Shown in pieces: positions 1 to 9,382 of a DNA stretch of 64,000 nucleotides (its first letter is position 1; every line of letters begins with the position of its first letter). The position numbers and the translations under genes were made by a program. The DNA is from Rhodococcus sp. HNM0569. Its GTDB lineage: Bacteria > Actinomycetota > Actinomycetes > Mycobacteriales > Mycobacteriaceae. Location of the stretch: contig NZ_JAASAE010000001.1 in the NCBI RefSeq assembly GCF_012726205.1, forward strand, positions 429,796-493,795, in the 5' to 3' direction. The notes under the pieces were generated by a model. The model saw nothing but the letters and a program-made list of their open reading frames with translations. It searched no databases and was not told the origin of the DNA.

Positions 1-494
1 GCAGCTTCCTCGACGAAGGCGCGGCGATCCTCGGGCCGCGACTCGAGAATCGCCGACAGGCGCCCTTGGCCGACGATCACGTGCATCTCGCGGCCGATAC
101 CCGAGTCACTGAGCAGTTCCTGGACGTCCATCAGCCGGCACGTGCTGCCGTTGATCTCGTATTCGCCCGCGCCGTCGCGGAACATCCGGCGGGTGACGGA
201 CACCTCGGCGTAGTCGATCGGGAGCGCGCCGTCGGAGTTGTCGATCGTGAGGGTGACCTCAGCGCGGCCGAGCGGCGGCCGGCCCGCGGTGCCGGCGAAG
301 ATGACGTCCTCCATCTTGCCGCCGCGCAGCGCCTTCGCGCCCTGCTCGCCCATGACCCACGTGAGCGCGTCGACGACATTCGACTTGCCCGACCCGTTGG
401 GGCCGACGACGCACGTGATGCCGGGCTCGAACCGGAGAGTCGTCGCGGACGCGAAGGACTTGAAGCCCTTGAGCGTCAGACTCTTGAGGTGCAT
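1..494 (-). CDS. smc: Chromosome segregation ATPase SMC, N-terminal part (cut by window edge)
   Basis: SMC is the ATPase of the bacterial condensin complex (with ScpA and ScpB) that compacts and aligns sister chromosomes. Only the first 164 or so codons are present. The start ATG at 494-492 opens with [16 protein letters not shown], the typical SMC beginning, and the Walker A motif GPNGSGKSN lies at about residues 32-40. The frame is open to position 1, so the gene is cut by the window and not broken. It sits 22 bases downstream of acyP on the same strand, the same order as Rv2922c-Rv2922A in M. tuberculosis. The start is supported by family alignment. Confidence 0.95.
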   Translation of the reverse strand, partial: MHLKSLTLKGFKSFASATTLRFEPGITCVVGPNGSGKSNVVDALTWVMGEQGAKALRGGKMEDVIFAGTAGRPPLGRAEVTLTIDNSDGALPIDYAEVSVTRRMFRDGAGEYEINGSTCRLMDVQELLSDSGIGREMHVIVGQGRLSAILESRPEDRRAFVEEA

Positions 495-516
495 GACGAC
501 AAACCTTACCGTCGCG

Positions 517-798
517 TCACCGCTCGACGAACCCGCTCAGATCCCCGCGTGGCGCGTCGCGGCTGTCGACCACCAGTTCGACCCGCCCGGGAGTCTCCCC
601 CGAGCGCAGGTGCGCGAGCAATGCGTCGAGCGCGGTGGGCGGGCCCTCCGCGACGACGAGGACACGACGATCCCGCTGGTTCGACGCGTAACCCACGAGT
701 CCCAGCTCGAGGGCGCGGGCGCGCGTCCACCACCGGAAACCGACGCCCTGCACGTGGCCGTGCACCCACGCGGTGAGCCGCTCGCGCGGCTCGCTCAC
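517..798 (-). CDS. acyP: Acylphosphatase
   Basis: A 93-residue acylphosphatase, which hydrolyses carboxyl-phosphate bonds such as those of acetyl phosphate or 1,3-bisphosphoglycerate. The family signature [13 protein letters not shown] near residues 14-26 supplies the phosphate-binding loop and catalytic Arg, and the later segment [11 protein letters not shown] holds the catalytic Asn in a slightly changed context (the family usually has VRN). The length is normal for the family. The GTG start at 798-796 shares bases with the TGA stop of the upstream OsmC-like gene (GTGA), so the two are probably translationally coupled. smc follows. The frame stays open upstream, but the protein homology begins at this GTG. 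Confidence 0.92.
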   Translation of the reverse strand: MSEPRERLTAWVHGHVQGVGFRWWTRARALELGLVGYASNQRDRRVLVVAEGPPTALDALLAHLRSGETPGRVELVVDSRDAPRGDLSGFVER

Positions 799-1229
799 GA
801 CTCGCGCTCGACCGTGAGCGACACCTTCGTCCCGGCCTTCAACGTGCGTCCCACGGTGCACACCTTGTCGACCGAACGCTCGACGAGGGCGACGAGCCGC
901 TCCTGGGCGTCGGCGTCGAGTTCGCTGAGATCGAGCTCGAGCACCTCCTCGAGATGGGGGTAGACCTCGTTGTCGCGGTCCGCCGCGCCGGAGACACGGA
1001 CGGTCGCGTCGTAGTTGTCGCCGAGCCTGCGCGACAGCGCGAAATCGCTGCTCATGCCGGTGCACGCGGCGAGGGCGATCTTGAGCAGCTCGCCGGGCGT
1101 GAACACGCCGTCGACGGATTCGGACCCGATGCGCACCTCGGCGCCGCGCGAGCTGCGCCCGGTGTAGAGGCGCGTGCCGGTGCGCTCGACCCACAGCGAC
1201 GTGCCGGGAGCGGGAGAACTTTCAGTCAT
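795..1229 (-). CDS. OsmC/Ohr-family peroxiredoxin-like protein
   Basis: A 144-residue OsmC-family protein. Family members reduce organic or fatty-acid hydroperoxides in the cytoplasm using a pair of cysteines. The first conserved cysteine is visible in ALAACTGMSSD near residue 56 and the second in VDKVCTVGRTL near residue 123, with a conserved Glu in EVLELDLSEL between them, so the catalytic set looks intact. Its place between mutM and acyP matches Rv2923c of M. tuberculosis. The start is ATG. The stop overlaps the acyP start by four bases. Whether it prefers organic hydroperoxides (Ohr) or is a more distant OsmC (YhfA-like) cannot be decided from sequence alone. Confidence 0.88.
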   Translation of the reverse strand: MTESSPAPGTSLWVERTGTRLYTGRSSRGAEVRIGSESVDGVFTPGELLKIALAACTGMSSDFALSRRLGDNYDATVRVSGAADRDNEVYPHLEEVLELDLSELDADAQERLVALVERSVDKVCTVGRTLKAGTKVSLTVERES

Positions 1230-1289
1230 GCCGCAATTGTGCCACCGCGGCGGTACAGGCCCGCAGGTCGTGCCGTAGTGGGCGTTCGA

Positions 1290-2174
1290 TCACCGCGTGC
1301 GCGTCGACCTCGGCGCGGGCTGACACTTCGGACAGCTGAACGACGAGCGATTCATGAACTGCTGACGCCGGATCGGGGCGCCACATCGCGGGCACGGCTC
1401 GCCTTCGCGCCCATAGGCGTTCAGCGAGCGCTCGAAATACCCGGACTCGCCGTTGACGTCGACGTACAACGCATCGAAGCTGGTGCCCCCTTGCCCGAGG
1501 GCTTCCTGCATGACGTCGTGGGCCGCCGCGAGCACTCTCCGCAGCACGGGACGGGTGAGCGTGTCGGTAAGCCGGTTGCCGTGGACCTTCGCCCGCCACA
1601 GCGCTTCGTCGGCGTAGATGTTGCCGATCCCCGAGACGACCGTCTGGTCGAGCAGTGCGCGTTTGATCTCGGTGTGCTTGCGCCGCAACACCTCGACGAC
1701 GGCCTCGGCGTCGAAGCGCGGATCCATCGGGTCCCGCGCGATGTGCGCGACCGAGTCGGGCAGCGCGGTGCCGTCGACGTCGACGAGGGGCGCGAGCGCC
1801 CAGCCGCCGAACGTGCGCTGGTCGACGAAGCGCAGTTCGGTGCCCGGGGCCAGGTGTGCTCCGTCCAGCCGGGCGCGGATCCGCAGATGCTTCTCGTCGG
1901 GCGCGGCTGCGGGCTGCACCAGCATCTGGCCGCTCATCCCGAGGTGGACGACGAGCGCGAGGTGCGCGGGCTCGAGCACGAGCCACAGGTACTTGCCGCG
2001 GCGATCGGCTGCTGCGACGCGCTGGCCGACGACCTGCGCCGCGAGATCGTGGGCACCGGGGACGTGACGGCGGACGGCACGCGGATGCAGGACGTCGATG
2101 CCGGTGACGGTGGCACCGAGGACGTGCCGTTCGAGACCGCGCCGGACGACCTCGACCTCGGGAAGTTCGGGCAA
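1290..2174 (-). CDS. mutM: Formamidopyrimidine-DNA glycosylase (8-oxoguanine repair)
   Basis: MutM/Fpg removes 8-oxoguanine and formamidopyrimidines from DNA and cuts the abasic site. The 294-residue product begins [13 protein letters not shown] after the initiator; Pro1 and Glu2 of the mature protein are the catalytic residues. The C-terminus carries the zinc finger CPRCGAP ... SCPKCQ, preceded by the conserved helix-two-turn-helix region. The start must be the TTG at 2174-2172, because removal of the initiator has to expose this Pro; the frame is open far upstream only because it is antisense-free GC-rich DNA. It lies 7 bases downstream of rnc in a repair/RNA-processing operon, the order of Rv2924c-Rv2925c. 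Confidence 0.95.
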   Translation of the reverse strand: MPELPEVEVVRRGLERHVLGATVTGIDVLHPRAVRRHVPGAHDLAAQVVGQRVAAADRRGKYLWLVLEPAHLALVVHLGMSGQMLVQPAAAPDEKHLRIRARLDGAHLAPGTELRFVDQRTFGGWALAPLVDVDGTALPDSVAHIARDPMDPRFDAEAVVEVLRRKHTEIKRALLDQTVVSGIGNIYADEALWRAKVHGNRLTDTLTRPVLRRVLAAAHDVMQEALGQGGTSFDALYVDVNGESGYFERSLNAYGREGEPCPRCGAPIRRQQFMNRSSFSCPKCQPAPRSTRTR

Positions 2175-2181
2175 TGTGCGC

Positions 2182-2931
2182 CTATGCGCTGTCCGGAACG
2201 CCGGCCTCGCCGCCCGACAGCGCGTTCCACGCGGTGCTGGCGGCCTTCTGCTCGGCTTCCTTCTTGGTGCGGCCGATGCCGATGCCGAGCGGTTCGCCGC
2301 CCACGAGGACCGTGGCGGTGAACTCCTTGTCGTGATCCGGGCCGGTCGCGGTGATCTCGTACACCGGGACCCCCAGCGACCGTTCGGCGGTGAGTTCCTG
2401 CAGGCTCGTCTTCCAGTCGAGGCCGGCGCCGAGGCGCGGGCCGCGCTGCAGCAGATCGCTGAACAGCCGCATGACGACCTCGCGCGCGGTGTCGATGCCG
2501 TGCTGGAGGTGGACGGCGCCGAGGAGGGATTCCATGCCGTCGGCGAGGATGCTCGCCTTGTCGCGACCACCCGTCATCTCCTCGCCCTTGCCGAGCAGCA
2601 GATGCGCGCCGAGCCCACCCGCACCGAGCGTGCGTGCCACCTCGGCGAGCGCGTGCATGTTGACGATGCTCGCGCGGATCTTGGCGAGTTCGCCCTCGGG
2701 CTTGTCGGGATGCGACAGGTAGAGCTTTTCGGTGATGGTGAGGCCGAGCACCGAGTCGCCGAGGAACTCGAGGCGCTCGTTGGTGGGCAGGCCGCCGTGC
2801 TCGTACGCGTACGAGCGGTGGGTGAGTGCCAACACGAGCAGCTCACGATCGAGGGGAACGCCGAGAGCGGCGAGGAGCGACGCGTGGTCCTCCTCGCCGC
2901 TGCCGGGCGAATTGCTGCTGGTGTCGGTCAC
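2182..2931 (-). CDS. rnc: Ribonuclease III
   Basis: RNase III cuts double-stranded RNA, including the rRNA precursor. The 249-residue protein has the RNase III domain (residues about 15-150) with the signature [13 protein letters not shown] that holds the metal-binding Glu and Asp, a second acidic site in [12 protein letters not shown], and a C-terminal double-stranded RNA-binding domain ending near [15 protein letters not shown]. The chosen start is GTG at 2931 ([10 protein letters not shown]...), 11 bases past the rpmF stop. No strong ribosome-binding site is visible, so a start a few codons away remains possible. Operon order rpmF-rnc-mutM is the common actinobacterial one. Confidence 0.95.
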   Translation of the reverse strand: MTDTSSNSPGSGEEDHASLLAALGVPLDRELLVLALTHRSYAYEHGGLPTNERLEFLGDSVLGLTITEKLYLSHPDKPEGELAKIRASIVNMHALAEVARTLGAGGLGAHLLLGKGEEMTGGRDKASILADGMESLLGAVHLQHGIDTAREVVMRLFSDLLQRGPRLGAGLDWKTSLQELTAERSLGVPVYEITATGPDHDKEFTATVLVGGEPLGIGIGRTKKEAEQKAASTAWNALSGGEAGVPDSA

Positions 2932-2942
2932 GATGGTCGAAC

Positions 2943-3125
2943 TCAGACCGCTGCGGTGACCTGGCGACCCTTGTAGGTACCGCATGCCGGGCACGCGACG
3001 TGCGGGAGCTTCTTCTCACCGCAGCCACGGTTGGGGCACGTGACGAGGGTGGGCGCAGTGGTCTTCCACTGGCTGCGACGCGACCGGGTGTTGGACCGCG
3101 ACATTCTGCGCTTCGGGACAGCCAC
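2943..3125 (-). CDS. rpmF: 50S ribosomal protein L32, zinc-binding form
   Basis: A 60-residue L32 beginning [20 protein letters not shown], the standard sequence. It has a four-cysteine zinc ribbon, but the first pair is spaced C-x4-C (CPNRGC) instead of the usual C-x2-C, followed by CPAC. The C-x4-C spacing may be a lineage trait. The ATG start is 2 bases after the stop of the DUF177 gene, so the two are very likely co-translated; DUF177 (YceD) next to rpmF is a widespread bacterial arrangement. Confidence 0.96.
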   Translation of the reverse strand: MAVPKRRMSRSNTRSRRSQWKTTAPTLVTCPNRGCGEKKLPHVACPACGTYKGRQVTAAV

Positions 3126-3127
3126 TT

Positions 3128-3742
3128 CTACTTCTCCTCGGGATTCGAATCGTTCTTGTCGCCGGCATCGGAGCCGGCGGCGGCATCCAGGCCGAACTTG
3201 GCCGCGAGACCAGCCCAGCGAGGATCCAGTATGTCATGCCCGTGCCCGGGTTCGGCAATCGCCAGGCGAACACCGCACTCGGGGCACAGTCCGAGGCAGT
3301 CCTCGGAACACAGCGGCTGGAACGGAAGTGCCAGCCCGACGGCGTCCACGATCACCGGTTCGAGGTCGATCGTGTCGTCCTCGACGAGGTACACCTCGCC
3401 CTCCTCGGTGGTGGCTTCCGTCTCGCTGTCGCGGTAGGCGAACAGCTCGGTGACCGGGAGACTCACGTTCCCCTCGAACGGCTCGAGGCATCGCGAGCAC
3501 TCCCCCGTCGTGTCGGCCTCGACGGTGCCGGTGACGAGCACACCTTCCGACACGGCTTCGAGCCGGAGGTCGAGGTCGATGTCGGCCCCCTCGTCGATCG
3601 CGACCATCTCGGCACCGATCCGGCGCGGCGACGGCACCACGCGGTGCTCGGCGCGCATCGATCCCGGACGCCGTCCCAGTTCGGACGTGTCCAGTACGAA
3701 ACCGGCGGCCGTCTCGGGACGCCGACTGCGATGGGTGCTCAA
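3128..3742 (-). CDS. DUF177/YceD-family protein (large-subunit rRNA accumulation protein)
   Basis: A 204-residue YceD/DUF177 protein, a family linked to 23S rRNA accumulation and usually encoded just before rpmF, as here. The N-terminal part has [16 protein letters not shown], typical of actinobacterial members. Two cysteine clusters (CSRC and [13 protein letters not shown]) suggest metal binding. The start is taken as TTG at 3742, which gives about the length of Rv2926c (roughly 207 residues). An ATG at 3814 would add 24 residues rich in Pro and Gly that look non-coding. The start is therefore less certain than the gene. Confidence 0.85.
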   Translation of the reverse strand: MSTHRSRRPETAAGFVLDTSELGRRPGSMRAEHRVVPSPRRIGAEMVAIDEGADIDLDLRLEAVSEGVLVTGTVEADTTGECSRCLEPFEGNVSLPVTELFAYRDSETEATTEEGEVYLVEDDTIDLEPVIVDAVGLALPFQPLCSEDCLGLCPECGVRLAIAEPGHGHDILDPRWAGLAAKFGLDAAAGSDAGDKNDSNPEEK

Positions 3743-3890
3743 CGGGCTCGCTTTCGATCGGGGTTGGACGCCTGCCCAGCCGAAGGGCGGAACAGGTGCA
3801 GGAACCGTGCCCATGAGGGCAACCACCCCACGATACGCCACGGGCGCACACGCCCTCAAACGGTTGCGCGCGCCGTCACACACCTGCCGG

Positions 3891-4640
3891 CTAGTGCCGA
3901 CGGTCGGCGCGGCCGTAGTCGGGTACGCCCGCCCCGGTGCGCAACTGCTGACGGCCACGCCCGACCGAGCGAACCGTGGTGTCGAGGAACTCCTCGAACT
4001 CGGCGAGCTTCGAGTCGACGTACAGGTCGCATTCCGAGCGCAGGCGATCCGACTCGGCGTGCGCGGCATCGATCACACGCGCGGACTCGGCGTGCGCCGA
4101 CTGCACGACCTCCGTCTGCGACACGAGCCGCTCGCGTTCGGCCACACCCTCGGCGACGGAGCGGTCGTACGCGGCCTTGCCGGACTCGATCATCCGGTCG
4201 GCGTCGTCGCGCGCACGCGACGTGACGGTGTCGTACTCGCGGCGAGCGTCGGCGACGGTGCTTTCGGCCTCCTCCTGTGCGTCGGCCTCGAGCTCCTCGG
4301 CGTGGGCACGCGCCTCCGCGACCATGCGGTCGGCTTGCGCCTTGGCGTCGGCAAGGAGGCGGTCGGCGTCCTCACGCGCGGTGTCGACGAGGTCCCGGGC
4401 CTCCGTCGAGGCGGACGACAGCGTGCTCTCGGCGGTCGCCCGCGCGTCGCCGACGAGCTTGTCGCGGTGGTCGAGCACGTCCTGTGCGTCGTCGAGTTCA
4501 CCCGGAATGGCGTCACGCACGTCGTCGAGGAGTTCGAGGACGTCGCCGCGCGGGACGACGCAGCTCGCGGTCATCGGCACGCCACGCGCTTCCTCGACGA
4601 TCGCCACGAGCTCGTCGAGAGCTTCGAATACGCGGTACAC
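3891..4640 (-). CDS. sepIVA: SepIVA, DivIVA-like septation coiled-coil protein
   Basis: A 249-residue DivIVA-like coiled-coil protein. The N-terminus YRVFEALDELVAIVEEARG and the stretch VVPRGDVLELLDD are close to SepIVA (Rv2927c) of M. tuberculosis, which is essential for septation and intracellular-membrane-domain organisation. The middle (about residues 55-200) is a long charged Ala/Asp/Glu/Arg coiled coil, and the end RSVGRGRQQLRTGAG is also conserved. The start is GTG at 4640, where family similarity begins; the 20 residues further upstream do not match. It lies between coaD and the DUF177-rpmF-rnc operon. In M. tuberculosis a large lipid-synthesis region separates sepIVA from coaD; here they are direct neighbours. 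Confidence 0.93.
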   Translation of the reverse strand: MYRVFEALDELVAIVEEARGVPMTASCVVPRGDVLELLDDVRDAIPGELDDAQDVLDHRDKLVGDARATAESTLSSASTEARDLVDTAREDADRLLADAKAQADRMVAEARAHAEELEADAQEEAESTVADARREYDTVTSRARDDADRMIESGKAAYDRSVAEGVAERERLVSQTEVVQSAHAESARVIDAAHAESDRLRSECDLYVDSKLAEFEEFLDTTVRSVGRGRQQLRTGAGVPDYGRADRRH

Positions 4641-4808
4641 GGCAAACCCCAATCCTCGGACGAGGGCCGCGCACGGGACGTGCCCCGGCCGTCGTCGCAT
4701 GTCGTTCGACTTCTCAAGTCTGCACGACGTCGCAGCACAAGTGTGGTGGGCACGGCCGGTGTGTCGGCGAGCGCACCGTCACACCCGACGGGCCCGCACG
4801 GTGCCGCG

Positions 4809-5318
4809 TCAGGCGGGGCCGGCCGCCTTCGCCGCCTCGGCCCGCTCACTCAGCCGCGCGAGGAGCTTGGTGTGCACACTCTCCGGAAGCATGCCCGCGA
4901 CGTCGCCACCGAACGTCGCCACTTCCTTGACGAGCGAACTCGACAAGTAGCTCAGTGCGGGATTCGTCGCAAGGAACAGCGTGTCGACACCGGTGAGCTT
5001 CTGGTTCATCTGCGCCATCTGCAACTCGTAGTCGAAGTCGTTGGCGCCGCGCAGCCCCTTGACGATCGCGGAGACACCTTCCTGCCGCGCGAAGTCGACG
5101 AGCAATCCGTGCCATGCCGCGACGCGGACGTTCGGCAGCGCCGCCGTCGCCTCCTCGATCATCGCGATGCGTTCGTCGACCGAGAACAGACCCTGCTTTT
5201 TCTTGTTGATCATGACGGTGACGATCACGTCGTCGAACTGTGCTGCGGCACGGGTGATCACGTCGAGGTGACCATTCGTGACGGGGTCGAACGATCCGGG
5301 ACACACGGCGCCTGTCAT
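4809..5318 (-). CDS. coaD: Phosphopantetheine adenylyltransferase
   Basis: CoaD makes dephospho-CoA from 4'-phosphopantetheine and ATP, the fourth step of coenzyme A synthesis. The 169-residue product has the nucleotidyltransferase motif [12 protein letters not shown] near residues 8-19, the lysine-rich turn INKKKQGLF, and the second conserved motif [12 protein letters not shown] near residue 125. The length is normal. The ATG at 5318-5316 overlaps the rsmD stop (ATGA), so pyc-rsmD-coaD form a tightly coupled run, as in M. tuberculosis Rv2967c-Rv2965c. Confidence 0.97.
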   Translation of the reverse strand: MTGAVCPGSFDPVTNGHLDVITRAAAQFDDVIVTVMINKKKQGLFSVDERIAMIEEATAALPNVRVAAWHGLLVDFARQEGVSAIVKGLRGANDFDYELQMAQMNQKLTGVDTLFLATNPALSYLSSSLVKEVATFGGDVAGMLPESVHTKLLARLSERAEAAKAAGPA

Positions 5319-5881
5319 GGTGCGAGACCGTAGCAGGTGGCGAATTCGACTCGCGTCTCCCCGTACTTCTTGGTGCGGTCCGCTTCGTAGCCGGGCGGCC
5401 ATTCCGTTTCGGGCGAACGCGTCGACCGCTCGACCACGACGACGGTGCCGTCCCCTACCCAACCGTTGTCGCGCAACGCCGCGAGCATCCGGTCGATGTC
5501 GTCCGCGGGGACGGCATAAGGCGGGTCCGCGAGCACGAGATCGTATTCGCGGTCGGCCCGCCCGCCGGTGACCGCGGCGACCGACGCGGTGCGCACCGAC
5601 GCGCCGGGCAGGTCGACCGCCGCGATGTTGCGCGACACCGTCTTCGCGGCACGTGCGTCCGACTCGACGAGGACCACGTGCGCGGCACCGCGCGAGAGGG
5701 CTTCGAGGCCGAGGGCGCCCGACCCGGCGTACAGGTCGAGCACCGCCGCACCGTCGAGATCGAGCCTGCTCTCGATCGCGCTGAACATCGCTTCGCGCAC
5801 ACGGTCGGAGGTGGGTCTGGTGCCGCTCGGCGGCACCTCGAGCCTCCGACCGCGTGCGCGACCCGCGACGATACGGGTCAT
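5315..5881 (-). CDS. rsmD: 16S rRNA (guanine966-N2)-methyltransferase
   Basis: RsmD methylates G966 of 16S rRNA using S-adenosylmethionine. The 188-residue protein shows the SAM-binding motif [18 protein letters not shown] near residues 48-65 and the catalytic DPPY motif ([11 protein letters not shown]) near residue 118. The N-terminus [18 protein letters not shown] is typical. The ATG shares one base with the pyc stop (TGATG) and the stop overlaps coaD by four bases. Confidence 0.95.
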   Translation of the reverse strand: MTRIVAGRARGRRLEVPPSGTRPTSDRVREAMFSAIESRLDLDGAAVLDLYAGSGALGLEALSRGAAHVVLVESDARAAKTVSRNIAAVDLPGASVRTASVAAVTGGRADREYDLVLADPPYAVPADDIDRMLAALRDNGWVGDGTVVVVERSTRSPETEWPPGYEADRTKKYGETRVEFATCYGLAP

Positions 5882-8800
5882 CAGTTGATCTCGAGCAACA
5901 GATCCGCGCCCTCGACCTGCTGGACCGATCCGATCGCGAGGCGCGTGACGGTGCCGCCGCGTGGTGCGGTGATGGCGGCTTCCATCTTCATCGCTTCGAT
6001 GGTGGCGATGGTGTCGCCTTCGGTGACGGTGTCGCCCTCGGCGACGGTGAGGGTGACGACGCCCGCGAAGGGGGCGCCGACATGTGCGGGGTTGGTGCGG
6101 TCGGCCTTCTCGGCGGCGGGAACGTCGGACGCGATCGCGCGGTCGCGCACGGCGGTGGGCCGCAACTGGCCGTTGAGGATGCACATGACGGTGCGGTAGC
6201 CGCGCTCGTCGGGATCGGACACCGCTTCGAGTCCGATGAGCAACTCGACGCCCTTCGCCAGACGCACCCGATGCTCTTCACCCTGGCGCAGTCCGTAGAA
6301 GAACTGGTTCGCCGACAACAGCGAGGTGTCTCCGTACCGGTCGCGATGGTCCTCGAATTCCTGTGTGGGCCCGGGGAACAACAGCCGGTTGAGCGTCGCG
6401 CGCCGGGTGCGTGAGTCGCTCTCGGCCGACAGTGCCTTCTCGTCCTCGCCGGTGAGGGTCTGTTCGGGCTTGGCCGGGCCGCGGCCTTCGAGGGCGCGGG
6501 AGCGCAGCGGTTCGGGCCAGCCGCCCGCGGGTTCGCCGAGTTCGCCGCGCAGGAACCCGATCACCGAGTCGGGGATGTCGTAGCGGCGCGGGTTCGCCTC
6601 GAACTCGGCCGCCGAGACCCCGGCACCGACCAGGGCGAGGGCGAGGTCGCCGACGACCTTCGACGACGGCGTCACCTTGATCAGGTGGCCGAGCATGCGG
6701 TCGGCCGCCGCATACGCGGCTTCGACGTCCTCGAACCGGTTGCCCAGGCCGAGGGCGATGGCCTGTTGGCGCAGGTTCGACAGCTGTCCGCCGGGGATCT
6801 CGTGGGTGTAGACGCGCCCGGTGGGGGCCGGGACACCGGACTCGAACGGCGCGTACACCTTGCGCAACGCCTCCCAGTACGGTTCGAGATCGCACACCGC
6901 CTGCAGGTCGAGGCCGGTGTCGCGGTCGGTGTGCGCGGCGGCGGCGACTATCGCGGACAGTGCGGGCTGGCTGGTGGTGCCCGCGAGCGGGGCCGACGCG
7001 CCGTCGACGGCGTCGGCACCGGCCTGCCACGCGGCGAGGTAGGTGGCGAGCTGACCGCCGGGGGTGTCGTGGGTGTGCACGTGCACCGGCAGATCGAAGT
7101 TGCTCTTGAGCGCGGACACCAGGCGGGTGGCGGCGGGTGCCCGGAGCAGTCCGGCCATGTCCTTGATCGCGAGGACGTGCGCGCCCGCGTCGACGATCTG
7201 TTCGGCCAGACGCAGGTAGTAGTCGAGGGTGTAGAGATCTTCGTTCGGGTCGGTCAGATCGCCGGTGTAGGACAGGGCGACCTCGGCGACCGTGGTGCCG
7301 GTCTCGCGGACGGCGTCGATCGCGGGCCGCATCTGGTCGACATTGTTGAGGGCGTCGAAGATGCGGAAGATGTCGATGCCGGTGGCGGCGGCCTCGGCGA
7401 CGAACGCGGACGTGACCTGCTGCGGATACGGGGTGTAGCCGACGGTGTTGCGGCCACGCAGCAGCATCTGCAGGCAGATGTTCGGTACCGCCTCACGCAG
7501 CGCCGCGAGCCGCTCCCACGGGTCTTCCTTCAAAAAGCGCAGCGCGACGTCGTAGGTGGCGCCGCCCCAGCATTCGAGCGAGAGCAACTCGGGGGTGGTG
7601 CGCGCGACGTACGGGGCGACGGCAACCAGGCCCGAGGTGCGCACGCGGGTGGCGAGCAGCGACTGGTGCGCGTCGCGGAAGGTGGTGTCGGTGACCGCGA
7701 GGGCGGACTGCTCACGCAGCGCGGCCGCGAACCCGTCCGGCCCGAGCGTCAGCAGCCGTTGCCGCGACCCGTCCGGCGGCGGCGTCGACAAATCGACAGT
7801 GGGGAGCTTGTCGTGCGGATAGACCGTCGACGCACGCTCACCGTGCGGCTTGTTGACCGTGACGTCGGCGAGATACTCGAGGATCTTCGTGCCCCGATCG
7901 GCCGACGAGCGCAGCGTGAGCAGACCCGGCCGCTGCTCGATGAACGACGTCGTGACGTCTCCTGCGCGGAAGTCCGGGTCGTCGAGCACCGCTTGCAGGA
8001 ACGGGATGTTCGTCGACACACCACGGATGCGGAACTCGGTGACCGCGCGCTTGGCGCGCGCGACCGCCGCCTCGAGATCGCGGCCGCGGCACGTGAGCTT
8101 GACCAGCATCGAATCGAAATGCGCACTGACCTCGGCGCCGACGCTCGTGCCGCCGTCGAGCCGCACCCCAGCCCCGCCCGGGGTGCGGTAACCGGTGATC
8201 CGGCCCGTGTCGGGACGGAACCCGTTCGCAGGATCCTCGGTCGTGATCCGGCACTGCAGCGCGGCACCACGAATCGACACCGACTCCTGCGACAGACCCA
8301 GCTCCGTCAGGCTCGCACCCGCCGCGATCCGCATCTGCGACTGCACCAGGTCGACGTCGGTGATCTCCTCGGTCACCGTGTGCTCGACCTGGATCCGCGG
8401 GTTCATCTCGATGAACACGTGATTGCCGTGCGCATCGAGGAGGAACTCGACCGTGCCCGCACACGAGTACCCGATCTGCCGCGCGAACGCCACCGCGTCG
8501 GCGCAGATCCGCTCCCGCAACTCCGGATCCAGATTCGGTGCCGGCGCGAGCTCGATCACCTTCTGGTGCCGACGCTGTACCGAACAGTCCCGCTCGAACA
8601 GATGCATCACATCGCCGTGCGTGTCCGCGAGGATCTGCACCTCGATATGACGCGGATCGACCACCGCCTGCTCGAGGAACACCGTCGGATCCCCGAACGC
8701 CGACTCCGCCTCCCGCGACGCCGCCTCGATCGCCTCCCGCAACAGCGCATGCTCGGCCACGCGACGCATACCCCGCCCACCGCCACCGGCGACGGCCTTG

Positions 8801-9312
8801 ACGAACACCGGGAACTGCATCTCCCGCGCGACCTCGACGAGATGATCGACATCGGCCGACGGCTCACTCGACGCGAGCACCGGCAGCCCCGCGGCCTTCG
8901 CCGCCGCGATCGCCCGCGCCTTGTTCCCGGTCAGCTCGAGCACCTCCGCCGACGGACCGACGAACGTGATCCCCGCCGCCGCACACGCCGCCGCGAGATC
9001 CGGATTCTCCGACAAGAACCCGTATCCCGGATAAACCGCGTCCGCACCGGCACGCTGCGCCGCCGCGACGATCTCGTCGACCGACAGATACGCCCGGACC
9101 GGATGCCCCTCCTCACCGATCTGGTACGCCTCGTCGGCCTTGAGCCGATGCACGGAATTACGGTCCTCGTAGGGATACACCGCGACCGTTCCGGCGCCCA
9201 GTTCGTACGCGGCACGGAACGCTCGGATCGCGATCTCGCCACGGTTGGCGACGAGAACCTTCGAGAACATGGTCGGCGCGGTGGCGCCGGCGAGAACGTC
9301 TGCTGTAGGCAT
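5881..9312 (-). CDS. pyc: Pyruvate carboxylase
   Basis: A single-chain biotin-dependent pyruvate carboxylase that makes oxaloacetate for anaplerosis and gluconeogenesis. Domains in order are biotin carboxylase (from [18 protein letters not shown], with the ATP-grasp loop [12 protein letters not shown]), the carboxyltransferase ([16 protein letters not shown], near residue 555), the PYC_OADA linker domain, and a C-terminal biotinyl domain with the biotin-accepting lysine in EAMKMEAA. The length of 1143 residues fits the family. An internal ATG at 9270 (MFSKVL...) gives 1129 residues and matches the start of the M. tuberculosis Pca protein, so the first 14 residues may not be translated. Neither start has a well-placed ribosome-binding site. 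Confidence 0.96.
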   Translation of the reverse strand: MPTADVLAGATAPTMFSKVLVANRGEIAIRAFRAAYELGAGTVAVYPYEDRNSVHRLKADEAYQIGEEGHPVRAYLSVDEIVAAAQRAGADAVYPGYGFLSENPDLAAACAAAGITFVGPSAEVLELTGNKARAIAAAKAAGLPVLASSEPSADVDHLVEVAREMQFPVFVKAVAGGGGRGMRRVAEHALLREAIEAASREAESAFGDPTVFLEQAVVDPRHIEVQILADTHGDVMHLFERDCSVQRRHQKVIELAPAPNLDPELRERICADAVAFARQIGYSCAGTVEFLLDAHGNHVFIEMNPRIQVEHTVTEEITDVDLVQSQMRIAAGASLTELGLSQESVSIRGAALQCRITTEDPANGFRPDTGRITGYRTPGGAGVRLDGGTSVGAEVSAHFDSMLVKLTCRGRDLEAAVARAKRAVTEFRIRGVSTNIPFLQAVLDDPDFRAGDVTTSFIEQRPGLLTLRSSADRGTKILEYLADVTVNKPHGERASTVYPHDKLPTVDLSTPPPDGSRQRLLTLGPDGFAAALREQSALAVTDTTFRDAHQSLLATRVRTSGLVAVAPYVARTTPELLSLECWGGATYDVALRFLKEDPWERLAALREAVPNICLQMLLRGRNTVGYTPYPQQVTSAFVAEAAATGIDIFRIFDALNNVDQMRPAIDAVRETGTTVAEVALSYTGDLTDPNEDLYTLDYYLRLAEQIVDAGAHVLAIKDMAGLLRAPAATRLVSALKSNFDLPVHVHTHDTPGGQLATYLAAWQAGADAVDGASAPLAGTTSQPALSAIVAAAAHTDRDTGLDLQAVCDLEPYWEALRKVYAPFESGVPAPTGRVYTHEIPGGQLSNLRQQAIALGLGNRFEDVEAAYAAADRMLGHLIKVTPSSKVVGDLALALVGAGVSAAEFEANPRRYDIPDSVIGFLRGELGEPAGGWPEPLRSRALEGRGPAKPEQTLTGEDEKALSAESDSRTRRATLNRLLFPGPTQEFEDHRDRYGDTSLLSANQFFYGLRQGEEHRVRLAKGVELLIGLEAVSDPDERGYRTVMCILNGQLRPTAVRDRAIASDVPAAEKADRTNPAHVGAPFAGVVTLTVAEGDTVTEGDTIATIEAMKMEAAITAPRGGTVTRLAIGSVQQVEGADLLLEIN

Positions 9313-9382
9313 TCCTGAAATCTACCGTGTCGCCGATCACTCCAGGACGGTGCGTCCCCGGCTCCGCTGTCTCGAGATGTGG

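Noticed and set aside
1290..2570. A longer MutM that would start inside rnc
   Set aside because: The catalytic Pro must follow the initiator, so residues upstream of the TTG at 2174 are not part of MutM.
6685..9318. An 877-codon open frame on the plus strand antisense to pyc
   Set aside because: It is a shadow of the GC-rich coding frame; the product is rich in Arg, Asp, Gly and His with no domain, while the minus-strand frame is a complete pyruvate carboxylase.
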